From positions 1,694,748 through 1,758,747 of the forward strand of contig NW_006763137.1 in the NCBI RefSeq assembly GCF_000264905.1: DNA of 64,000 nucleotides, written 5' to 3'. This DNA is from Stereum hirsutum FP-91666 SS1. Taxonomy: Eukaryota > Basidiomycota > Agaricomycetes > Russulales > Stereaceae. Below the pieces are notes generated by a model. It saw only the letters and a program-made list of their open reading frames with translations, did no database searches and had not been told where the DNA came from. The translations under genes were made by a program, and so were the position numbers. This document shows positions 11,135-21,272 of the stretch, piece by piece. Numbering within the stretch: the first letter of the stretch is position 1; the number at the start of each line of letters is the position of its first letter.

Positions 11135-11957
11135 ATGCGACCTTTCCCATATGACTTCACTGGTGGTAGTCCCGGCATGCATCACCACAACCACTGGCAT
11201 CATCAACGATGGGCTCGGCGGGGCCCCAGCAGACTCCTATGGTTCTTAATCGGTGGTGTCTCGGGCCTTGCGTGGGTGAACCACCGGGACAAACATCACG
11301 AATTTCTTGCTTCGGAGGATAGCTGGCGACGGGGCTGGCGCTCTGATAGCAGTTGGGGATGGGGATTCGGGCAGGCCTGGCGTAGCGGGCGGGACGGGAA
11401 CTATGGGGTGGACAAAGATTGGCCAAGGATTGATGCCACTCCGGGTTCATTTGTAGAGGGGTCTTCTAGGACTGGCTTTGGGCGGAGTGCGGGGAAGAGG
11501 GAGGACGTCTTGCAGGACACATCTTCGCAAAGCCAGAGCCAGAAGCAAGCTATGACGCGACCTATTGTGGGCGCGGTGATTCCCCAAAAAAGTGCAAACC
11601 TGCTTGGGCCAAACGCGGGATACGACTGGGATATGGAGCGAGAAAAGGTAAAGGATGTTGGCAGGCAGCTCTTGAAGTCGGTCAGTCGTTTTGCTTTCCT
11701 CGTCGCTGATATTTCACGAAATGACCATCATTCTCCCATAGACGTCTGAACTGTCCGAAGCGAAGATTGATGCGATGCTCACGGGGCTGCAGAATCTCAA
11801 GCAGGTGCGCAGTGTCTTTCGGCTGTCTTTGTATTAGATCTTAAGCCCCGAACGACTTTTTCAGCGTTTGGCAGAGCATCGCACAGCTATGACGAAGGAA
11901 ACTGTGCCCACGATGCCGGCTGAGTTGCCTGAGCCTTCACAAGAAACAACCGCATAA
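11135..11957 (+). CDS. Orphan single-pass membrane protein, His/Trp-rich
   Basis: I do not recognise this protein. Three exons (11135-11680, 11742-11804, 11865-11957) give 233 residues. The N-terminus has a His/Trp/Arg-rich stretch (HHHNHWHHQRWARR) and then one short hydrophobic helix (LLWFLIGGVSGLAW, about residues 34-48), followed by a Trp/Gly-rich segment with WRRGW and WGWGFGQAW. The middle is Ser/Gln-rich and probably disordered. A C-terminal helix (SELSEAKIDAMLTGLQNL, then RLAEHR) looks amphipathic or coiled. There is no signal peptide; the topology suggests a short N-terminal metal- or membrane-interacting segment and a longer soluble tail. The ATG at 11135 is the first in frame after the upstream region. 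Function unknown. Confidence 0.6.
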
Positions 11958-12619
11958 ATTATGAGACACTGGGCCTGAGGTGATCCTACCTCGTTTCCTT
12001 GGTTTCAACTCGAGTCAGCTTCATTTTTGTCGTTCTCAGTCCTTTGATCCTTCTTCAAGTTGTTTATGTCTCTCTCAATCCAATGATTTCTAATCTCTGT
12101 TAGCGGGGTGACTTTCCAGGTTTGGAAGGGAGCGCGCGAGGCCGTGACATCGCACCGGGCGGCCAGTCAAGCTGAATATCTTCTGGGCTCAACATCTTCT
12201 TGAAAGCTTTGTCTCCGCTTCAGACAATTTACAGGCAAGGCGGCGCCTCCGAGAAGATGGGCTTGTATCTGCTCGCTCTCGGCGGCCGTCGTAATGTGCT
12301 CCGATATTGTTGCTGGGGAGTCCCCGCTACCACGAATCCTCCTGTTTCACTTTCCCATATATCTCAGAGGAAGAGGCCGTGAGCGGGCCGACTTGAATCA
12401 CAGCCTCGGCGGCGCGACTCAGTCTCGCATCTAGCCTTTATTCTGTCCATTCCATAATTTATTTCCCTTTCGGTTTCGCATGTCGTAGGCTGTCTGAGTT
12501 GCCGGGAAGTATAAATTGGTTCTGCATCTTGCATACAGCACCCCGTCACCGCAGTTACACCGCGCACACATACACCACTTACCTCCCAGTCATTCACAAC
12601 TCTCTTCCCATCCGCGAAT
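11958..12619. other. Intergenic region with promoter of next gene
   Basis: About 660 bp without a coding signal. A TATAAA at 12510-12515 lies 105 bp before the following ATG. Confidence 0.45.
12510..12515 (+). promoter_or_regulatory. TATA box candidate
   Basis: TATAAA, 105 bp upstream of the start codon at 12620. Position and sequence fit a core promoter; not tested. Confidence 0.4.
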
Positions 12620-13246
12620 ATGCTCAACACCCGCACTCCCACAGATGCTCATCGCACTCCTCACATCCCCAACCCGGCAGATCACATTCGGCGTCGAGAC
12701 GAAGAATTTTACGCTCGCACCGCCTATGCTTTCGACGAGTACAGGCGATGGATAGACGGCGAGCCCCTCTCTCCCCTCTCAACGCAGGAGTCGTACACAT
12801 TTCCCGACCCAAGCGACCCCGGCCCTCCTGAAACGGGAGCTGCAGCATCCATCGTGCCATACAAACCTCGTTACATCACCGTCAACAAAGCCTTCGAAAT
12901 TCTACCCACTCCACCTGATGCGCAGCGACCACGGGTTCAACCTCCTAGTCAGCCAGCTCAACAGCCTTACATTGACTATGGCGGAAGGGTCGTAGGCTAT
13001 GTCATAGAGACGGATGGGCGGATCGTTACGCTGGTCGAGGGAGGCCAACCTCTAGCGACCTTCGATCCCATTTCCGATGTCCAAAACATTTCCTACATCG
13101 CAGACCTCGCCAGTCTCGCCAGCCTTACAACCTCCACCCCTCAAGGCCACGGTGTCAATGCAGTCGACGTGATAAGTGCAGGAGAAGGGAGCAAGGTCGA
13201 AAAATCACCCGCTGGTTCAGAGGCTTCGCGGTTGGAATCGCACTAA
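12620..13246 (+). CDS. Hypothetical protein, single exon
   Basis: Uninterrupted frame of 208 codons in a window where nearly all genes have introns. I do not recognise the product. The N-terminal ~75 residues are polar, with RRRDEEFYARTAYAFDEYRRW. The middle is Pro/Gln-rich (PRVQPPSQPAQQPY), and a compact hydrophobic patch follows, IDYGGRVVGYVIETDGRIVT, which could be a beta-hairpin. The C-terminus is Ser/Thr-rich and ends in ESH. There is no signal peptide or membrane helix. A TATA box stands at the expected distance, codon use is like the neighbours, and the flanks are non-coding, so I consider it a real but lineage-restricted gene. Confidence 0.55.
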   Translation: MLNTRTPTDAHRTPHIPNPADHIRRRDEEFYARTAYAFDEYRRWIDGEPLSPLSTQESYTFPDPSDPGPPETGAAASIVPYKPRYITVNKAFEILPTPPDAQRPRVQPPSQPAQQPYIDYGGRVVGYVIETDGRIVTLVEGGQPLATFDPISDVQNISYIADLASLASLTTSTPQGHGVNAVDVISAGEGSKVEKSPAGSEASRLESH

Positions 13247-13757
13247 CAGGGAATAGGACTGTCACGAATCCTTGTTCCCTACTTCATTTAATCATACCAA
13301 AAACTACACTCCTGCACAGTCTCATATCGCATACTTTGTTCTCTGGACCCTTTATTGTTGTAAAAGTGCGCCCTCTGCATTGTACTAAAATACTACTAGC
13401 GTGTGCTTCCGTTCGGCTTGCCAATCTTGGAGTACCAGTCACCCATTAGACAGCCAACCTTTGACATCTTGTGCTCCGCAACGCACCACCTCTTGTGGGT
13501 ACAGTGCTTGGGCTCGAGCTCTCTATATGTCGGTCGCTAATCATGCTCAAAATAATACCATCATCTCCAACTCGGGAGCAGAACCATGGACAGAGATCAT
13601 TTGGACATCCTGTGTGCTACATAATACTAGTGAATGTGTACCTATTATCAAGGTGCCCGACCTTGGCAAGCCAGCTTGGGCGAATGTAAACAAGGTATAA
13701 GACAAGCCAGTGGCGTAATACCTGGCGTGGCGCAGTACTCTTAAGCAACCAATGCTA
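13247..13757. other. Intergenic between convergent genes
   Basis: 3' flanks of the single-exon orphan and the GH5 gene. Only short open frames without motifs. Confidence 0.45.
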
Positions 13758-16212
13758 TCAATTACAGGAAAGGCTCGAGAGCTTGGGGGAGGATGTCGGC
13801 GATGGCAGCGCCGTCGGAGGGCTCGATGGAGGTGAAATACTGGAAATGATGGAGATGGTCAGCATGAAGTTCCTGAGAAAGTCATAAGAGCAGGACGTAC
13901 ATCTCCCCACCATGGACCAGCGGCCCACCACAAAGCTCCGATCCAAGCTCCATCAGACTCGGCCAAGGCACAAAGAGCGCCCTGGACAGCGGCGATACAG
14001 TCGGCTAGACATCACGAAAAGATCAGCGCGTCTAGTACTGGCTACAATTGGAGAGAAACGAACCATTTGACCCAGCACCAATCTCACCGAGAAGGCCCTT
14101 CATATTGTTCTCTTGCAACCAGGTCGTAGCGTCCGCGAGACGCTCAGCGCCGATGGTTGTGGAAACACAAGTCTCAGAAGTGCCGGAGCCATCGGAGTCT
14201 AGGTATTGGTGCATCTCAATGGCGACATTGTCATTGGGGTCCTGTATATCTGCGAAGGCGTCTCCGTTACCAGACGAGGTCCAAGTCCATGCACCTAGAA
14301 GTACGAAGGAAGGTCAACATTTAGAAATATTCGAATACCAACAACAGTGGCTCACCAGTGTAACTTCGGGTTCGGATGAAAAAAAGTGAGTCATCCAGCC
14401 ACACGTGCTTGTATGTTTAGACATACGAGGTACCCTCAACTAAGACCATCTGCGTAGTAGCACCGCTAGCACGAACACCGTTGAGACCAGCTTGCATCTG
14501 TCACATCTATCAGTACGGGAGTAGAAGATTGTCAACTACAGACGAACACACCAACTCAAAAACAGTCTCAGCCTCGATGTCATGGGGTTCGTTCATGAGA
14601 TCGAAGACGACATTGCTGTTGTCAGCCTTTCACGATCATCAGCAAGCATCAACGCAACCTGGACCGTAAGCGGCTTACAAACTGTCCAGCCATGTTCGTC
14701 CAGACTGCATTGAAGACGTATTCGTAAGAGTGAATATTGGCAAGTGTGAAGTGGGATGCCACACGTACAGGTCTGGAAGCTGTAAATCGCTATCAGTATA
14801 TACTGATACTAACGCAAAAGCATGCAGGCTTACTCGTCGGTACTAGTGATGACGGCGCTGTCGTACCTCATGTAGTTGTGCGCTATATGGCCTTAAGTTA
14901 GATATCTATACATAAAACCACTGGCAAGCAACTTACGCTCAATGACGGCGTACGCGCCAGCATCGGTAATGTAGTTCACGATCTGAAATGTTATTTTCAG
15001 TGCGTAGCAGGAAAAGAGTTGCCAATAGACACATACAGAGGTCAAGTTGGCCAGGTAGGCGTCATCAAAGGCACCGGTTATACCGGTAGAAGGAGGGGCC
15101 ATACGCTCCATCAAGAACGGAACTCGAAACGTGTTGAAGCCGAGGTTGGTAAAGTACTGCGTAGATTCAGTAAGTGGCGTTAGTATGATTATGGGTACCG
15201 ACAGCTTACGTCGATGCTTGTAGTCTCGGGGAAGATGAAATCGGTTCCTGCGGGAAAGCATCAGCCATAGGATACATCAATCGAAATGGGTCCGCGATCT
15301 CACCGTAGACACCAGGAATAGCCGTTCCGAACTCGGCGCCGGACTCGTTCACACCTGCTTATACCTCAGAAAATGCCACAATATTCGAGATCGTGCGGTC
15401 GGCGTACCAAAGTAGTCAAACTTGGTGGTGGAGCCGGAGCAGACACTGTTGGAACTAGTCGAAGGAGAAGACGCCGAGCTAGTGGTAGTAGCCGCGCTTC
15501 CACTGGTCGAGGTAGCGGCGGCAGAACTTGCAGCAAGAGCGATGGACGATGAGGCAACCGCTGCGGAGCTGGTCACAGCCGAGGTCGAAGAGACAGAAGA
15601 CGTGGAGACACTGATGACGGATGAAGAGGAGGAAGCAGCGGATGATGCGGCAGCAGCTGCGGAAGATGAAGAGACGGCAACAGCTGTGGAGGAGCTAGCG
15701 TTCGTCGTAGAAGAATCAACCGAAGAGGAGCTGGTAGCGGGAGCAGAGCACTGAGCAACAGTAGTGGTCGATGAAGTGCCGATGGAACTGGCCACAGAGC
15801 TGGCATCAGAGCTGGCCACACACTGAGAGTAATCTGCAGGATGTAAGTGAAATAATGCGGGGAATAAGGAAGTTATGACGCGACCCACAATCGTTCATAT
15901 ATTGGCAGGTCGAGCCAGAATCGCACAGAGTATCGCCTGTTGGCTATTCAGGCTTCAATTCAAACCAGCATGGATATCCTCGAAATTCACCTGAGTAGTT
16001 TGTGCCCTGCATGATTTGATGAAGATTTTGAGTATTGCATCAGGCATGTGGTTTTTAGAAATTGAGGACACGTACTCCACACTGTCCATAGAGTCTGAAG
16101 GGGACTATTCAGCATATGCACCTTGCGAGAATATGTTTCTAACTTACGCAACGGAAATAGCAGGGGTAATCATAGACATAGCCAGAGTAATGGCTGCCGC
16201 TAATGATCTCAT
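13758..16212 (-). CDS. Secreted GH5 endoglucanase with N-terminal CBM1
   Basis: Secreted endo-beta-1,4-glucanase of glycoside hydrolase family 5 (subfamily 5 type, as Trichoderma Cel5A), cutting cellulose internally. The protein starts with a signal peptide (MRSLAAAITLAMSMITPAIS), then a CBM1 cellulose-binding module (LYGQCGGTNYSGDTLC, GSTCQYMND, YYSQC) assembled from four exons. A ~130-residue Ser/Ala/Thr linker follows, then the catalytic domain. Catalytic-site motifs visible across splice junctions are FDLMNEPHD (Asn-Glu-Pro; Glu is the acid/base), a conserved IEPHNYMRY, and GLLGEIGAG (Glu nucleophile), with GALWWAAGPWWGD near the end. It ends in LSSLSCN at 13758. At least a dozen introns of 46-100 nt interrupt it. 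A TATA box and two Cre1-like sites lie upstream, so carbon-catabolite repression is likely (inference). Confidence 0.9.
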
Positions 16213-16328
16213 CTTGGGTACGCCTCGAATCAAAAGAGTGGTAGGGTGAATGAAAGGGAAGTTGAGAAACCGAGAACTGAAAGGGAGACTGGGGACTGTT
16301 TTGTTTTTCAGGAAGACTCGCTCCCGAT

Positions 16329-16336
16329 CTTTTATA
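16329..16336 (-). promoter_or_regulatory. TATA box of the GH5 gene
   Basis: TATAAAAG on the minus strand, 117 bp before the GH5 start codon. Sequence and distance fit a strong regulated core promoter. Confidence 0.55.
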
Positions 16337-16476
16337 CCTTGCGAGCATGTTTCTCCAGTCTCAGGGTCCGAAGTGATCCAGCCTGAGGGCGAAAGGCGGC
16401 TGCACTGGTGCCTCAATGAATATTGCAAACAGGCCGTAGCGACAGCGACAGCCCAGAGCAACCGCATGGTTGTGAG

Positions 16477-16492
16477 CCCCGCCAGGCCCCGC
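16477..16492 (-). promoter_or_regulatory. Paired Cre1/CreA-like sites upstream of GH5
   Basis: GCGGGG occurs twice on the minus strand (16487-16492 and 16477-16482), 10 bp apart and about 265-280 bp upstream of the GH5 ATG. Both match the fungal carbon-catabolite repressor consensus SYGGRG. Paired sites are typical of functional CreA targets in ascomycetes; binding here is an inference. Confidence 0.45.
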
Positions 16493-17114
16493 CGAGGTCG
16501 AAAACAAGCAGCCTCGGGACAAATATGGACGACAGCGGGAGTTTTGTGCGTGGTGCAAAATGAACTCGTCGAATACCAACAGTGCAGGTCTCGGCACAGC
16601 GCACTTCGATACGCCGTCCAGCGACATCCCTTGAGAGCGTCACCACGATTTGGCCGTCTCTCGCTCAAGAGCTACTAATATTTCAAGATGAATGATTATG
16701 GGTAAGGGACCCAGTATGTTAGACCACTGTGAAGGCAAGTTCTGAAGACAGCAGTGCGGGAGGTTTTGAACAAGGGTTACATACTATGATGGCAATGATG
16801 CGATCAACGACGTCGGCAACACTGACGCCAACACGTTGCCTCCGTAGTCTATGTGGATACAAAGAGAAACAAGCTCGACTTCCATCAGGCGCGACATTAT
16901 GAAGAGCACTATGTAGAAAATACACTCGTGTAGAACATGGTTTCTTGGGGTCCGGGGACCGGCTTCGGACTCAGTAACATTCTGTCGCCGTTCGTTTGCT
17001 GAACTCCGATCCGGCAAATTCCTCCGCATGGAATAACGCGACATGACGGACGGTGCAGTACTGGTAAGTATACATCACTCGGTCACTCTCGAGACCTAAT
17101 GCACAACCTGTTCT

Positions 17115-19974
17115 CTATCGTATCTCTACCCCGGCATACTTCTTCACCTTCTCTTTTGCCCATGCTCTGAAGGACCACCGTTTATGACCTGCAGGACCCT
17201 GAGCTGCCTCTTCCTCCTCTGTCTCGCGTTCCGGCTTCGCGACATTTTCTCTCACACCCGAGCCACCTTCCGCAAGTCCTGCAACCCCTGAGTCCCTGGC
17301 CACCATTCCACCGTTTTGTGGATGAGCCTGATTTCCTTCGGTGCGATAGACTTGATCTGGACGTCTTCTTGACTCCGGCGTCGAAGTCTGACTACGAACT
17401 TGAGAGGCGGTGGTAGGCTGTTCCTGTTGCGCGTTCGATGTACGCTGGGCATGTGTATGGGCTACGTTGTTCGCGTCAGGTACGTTTATACTCGAATATA
17501 TTGTTACTGGCGGATGTGAAGGACGGGGTGCCAGAGGTGCCGACGAAGGTACACCCGCCGTTGCGGAAGAGAATGAAGTTTGCGCGGGGCTATTCGCGGA
17601 AAGTCTTGACGGTGTGCCAGGGACTGAGTTGACGGATGGGCTGGGAGTCTGCGGCGATACCCCCGTCCTCAGTCCACTGCCCCTTCCTCGCTCGGTAACT
17701 GAGGTTTGTTGTCGATCGGAAAGAGAACTGTCTACATGGTCAGAGCGGTGTGACGAGGACTTTGTGTTCGTGGAAGATGGTCCCGCTACGACCCTACTCG
17801 TTGCATTGTTCGAGGAATACTGGCCTCCGCGTGGGCGATCGTTAGGAGTTGAACCTACGTCGGAAGCGTCTTCGATTACTGTTCTTGAGTGGTATGCAGA
17901 GGGCCGCTGGAACGTTTGTGAAATGTGTTGTGGTTGTGGCATTTTGGGAGGGTCATTTGGGCGCGTAGAAGCTCTCTGTGATTCCGTAAAGTCTGCTGAC
18001 GATTCGTTGGCGATAATGCGCACAGGAGGTCCTGCGTCGGGTTTCCGGTAGGGTGCCCCGCGGGATATCCCAGGTTTTCTGTCCGCCCACTTGTCCTCTG
18101 CGGTCCCTGGACGTCTGAACCTTTGGTTGGAAACCAATGTGGCATCAGATGCGTTGAAAGGGAATTCGGAGGAATCGTCGTCCTCCAACAACGTGGTCCC
18201 AGTGGCATCCGAATCCGTGCCTGGAGTATAATTCGCCGCGTAGCTTGAATGAATTCCTGTGTCTGGTACGGGCATACTCCGAATTGCTTCAGAGCGCTGT
18301 TTCCGTCGCGAAGGAGGAAATGGTGCCGCTGCTGCCGACAACATTGGTTCCGGGAATTTATTTGGCTCCGAGGACGATTCTGTTACAAGTTAGGGATGCA
18401 GGCCAGTGAGCAGGCCAGTGAGGTTGCTGATACCTAATTCGGCAGAACGCCTGTGAACCCCACGCACCTGAAATTTCGTATGTGGACTCTGTATCTGATT
18501 CTGGGCGGTCTGGCTGTCATACGGAAGAAATAGCCTCAGGCCGATACTCAAACCATTGGATCTGTTGTAGACGTACCTCTGGAAAAGCGGATTCGTCTTG
18601 AGGGGGTGGTGGGGGTGTCAGACATCTCAAATGCCAGTTCTTACGATCGCCAGGATTTTTGATCATCGCTTCCATGGTCATTTTGACAGCTGTAGACCAT
18701 TCAGCTATAGCCACTTGAGATGGTTCATATATGCTGTCGGACCGCCGTGGGGTGAACTGGACTCGTGAATTGCCAATTACTGCACCGAATGTCTCGGCCT
18801 CATATAGTGCTCCGTGGATATCTGTACGTCGCGCTCAGCAATGAATAATCGCTCTTCTACCTCGACCACCCACCTTTAAGTATGAATTTATGATCCTTGT
18901 CAGTCCATATGTTTCCGAATACAACCGTTGATGACCCGGTGTCGAGGACAATATGATACCCGCTGTCCAGTACAACATACAGCTGCACGGTGGCCTTCTT
19001 CTGACCAACGCCCAAACAATCTTGAAGAACTCTTGCGGGTTCTAATTTTGGGCTTATGTCTCCGTATTCCCTCGGATTCGTACGGTAGAAGTGGGGGCGA
19101 TGATCCAGAGTGATTGGGCCCAGGTCGGTTTTGAAATTCCTCATGAACCACAAGACCTCATCGAACGTAGATGTATGGCTCAGTTGGGCTGTCGTCACGG
19201 TATAGGAGGTGGTCTGACATTAGCCCTATAGCTCGTGGTCTACGAGATCTATACATACGTATTGTATGGATATATGGCGTGTCCCGTTTTGGTGTAGAAA
19301 CAATGACGACGTCCACAGCTACCGCAGAGTCGTCTTTCTGCAGTCCACTGGATGATCAGGCAGAAGCCTGTCAGATGTCAACTACGGACTCACCACGGGT
19401 TTAATTTTTTCCTTGATCCTCTCCGACAATTTCTTCTTAACTTGATCTTTCTTTTTTGCATCACTCATCTGCTGTTTGATATAACTTTTACTACTGGTCA
19501 AGTTGTCTATAGCGAATAATTTTTCAGCTGAATGCCCGATAGAACAAGACGAACCTGATCACCGTATATCCTCCGGATCCCAACCAGGTTTTCACATATC
19601 TGCAGAGTTCGTATACAGCCTTTGCGACAGCCTTCTCGATATACTCTTGCGGCTTGCTTTCACTCTCCGGATCCAGGACCAGGCTTACTTTACTAATTAC
19701 ACTAGATTCCACATATGTAGACATGAACTTCGTACATGAGAATTGCCTAGTCCAGTATTGTCATGACTCACCTTCTTAGTTCTTCTGCTCGTGACATTTC
19801 AACTCCGCCTTTCCACCTTGAGAACGATTTATCATCGTCCAGCATTCGACATATATTTATGAGAGCTATCGATTGTTTTTGGAATCCTGAGGAAGACGGC
19901 ACATTCTTGATGTAGCGCCCACAAATTTGGAGAAAAGCATGGGTATCATCGCGTACTACAAAGCTCATAGACAT
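17115..19974 (-). CDS. Large orphan protein with disordered C-terminal half
   Basis: I do not recognise the product. Minus-strand exons link in frame from an ATG at 19974 to a stop at 17115, giving roughly 750-800 residues. The N-terminal half looks folded: helical segments (HAFLQICGRYIKNVPSSSGF; EKAVAKAVYELCRYVKTWLG), a charged coiled stretch (SDAKKKDQVKKKLSERIKEK), then beta-rich sequence (KKATVQLYVVLDSGYHIVLD; SSTVVFGNIWTDKDHKFILK). After a Pro-rich PPPPPQDES linker, the last ~410 residues form one uninterrupted exon rich in Ser, Pro, Thr, Gln and Asn, almost certainly disordered, ending in a basic amphipathic tail (KRWSFRAWAKEKVKKYAG). Two introns needed non-nearest acceptors to keep frame: one ends at ccagtag near 19495, the other at cgacag near 19190. 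No signal peptide or membrane helix. Possibly an adaptor or regulatory protein, but nothing in the sequence proves it. Confidence 0.65.
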
Positions 19975-21272
19975 GACAGGTCCAGAAAATCAGCGTTCGA
20001 GTAGTAGTGGAGGGTTCAGGCAGACTGCCGCGGCGTCGCAGCACCGAGATCACACATGGAATATACGTATGTGTTTATGAGGGCGGATTGGGTTCACGTT
20101 CCGATTTCACAACTGTAGGCGGACCGTTGGAAATGTTCTTCCCTGTGTAGCTTGACGCCCTCCGGTGGATAGTGTTCCGCACTAAACCGTGCGTCGATAC
20201 CTGGAAACACTTCCGTATATCAATAACGCACGGTCAAGGCGTTGTGGTAACCAGCGTTTGTCGCTTAGCGAACCGTGGTAATTACAATGCGGTGAGAACG
20301 AGTCGTGCTCTCAGGGACACACACTAAATAGTGACTCGCAGATCCTTGGGAAAGATGGCAATGACGGCATACCCACACAATAGCTTCATGTTGCAACATG
20401 CAAACCGCTCCACGACGCATGTGCCACATCGATACGCCACCGTCAAGGGTTCATCGTAGTGGCGTTAGCCCATGCCATTGGGTAGGCCAATAGCCTGGCT
20501 GGGGAATTGGTCGAACGTCGTGAAAGACAAGCTCAATTATAGATCTTGAGTTTCGGCCACGCATTATAGGGCTTGTAAGGACGTGTCCTTTCATTCGGTG
20601 GTGAGCGCCAGCGTTTGAACGATTGAGTTTCGGCGAAAGCCGGGATCAAACTTACGACTCGCGGAGCGCACGCTGAGTTTCAAACGGGAACGGTCCTGAC
20701 TTCCCGCTCGTTCACATTTCTCTCACACAACCCTCACCACAACCTCGTGTTCCAAGATAGCTTTCCATTTCGCTCATTGAGCCCCTTCGTTCCGAGCTTC
20801 ATGGCGTTGCACAACAGGTCCCATGATCAAGGAGTTATACGGCTACTAAGGCGCACTCCACTGCGCAACCACTACGGATGTCCTGACTGCAGCTATGATC
20901 AGGCGTGCCACTATCAGTGAAGACATGTCGGCGCTTTACCTCGTTTCATTCATGTTGGTCCGCGCTGCCATTCGTTATCCGATCATCCCGTTCTGACTCG
21001 TGTTGCTCACGACTGCACGCTTTCGTCTTGCTGTTTCTTTGTTATCCGAGCTCGTCATGGAGAGCCACATGTCTCTACTTCCAGTCTTGTACCTTTGGAG
21101 TATACTTACCGTGCACCGGCTGTGTACCAAAACTCCTGAACAGAATAGATCAAACCGACCGCTATTTTTGTTTGGGTATTGAACGCTCACATATAAACAA
21201 CCTGAAGCTATCGTGATGAATTAGCATCGTACAACCCCCGCCGATTTGACTCCTGCCATCCCACTGGGCAAT
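19975..21272. other. Long region poor in open frames
   Basis: 1.3 kb with no frame of 60 codons or more between about 19975 and 20900 on either strand, and only short ones after that. I found no gene, RNA gene or transposon signature. A 12-bp match to the inverted-repeat motif at 36.8/37.4 kb (GTGGCGTTAGCC) is at 20459-20470. Confidence 0.45.

Larger units (their letters stand above)
16213..17114. promoter_or_regulatory. GH5 5' region and 3' flank of the next gene
   Basis: About 900 bp between two minus-strand genes. It holds the TATA box and the paired Cre1-like motifs listed separately. No coding signal. Confidence 0.45.

Noticed and set aside
15422..15754. 110-codon plus-strand Glu/Ala-rich frame
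   Set aside because: Antisense of the Ser/Ala linker of the GH5 enzyme.
17410..18051. 213-codon plus-strand frame
   Set aside because: Antisense of the long disordered exon of the orphan protein.
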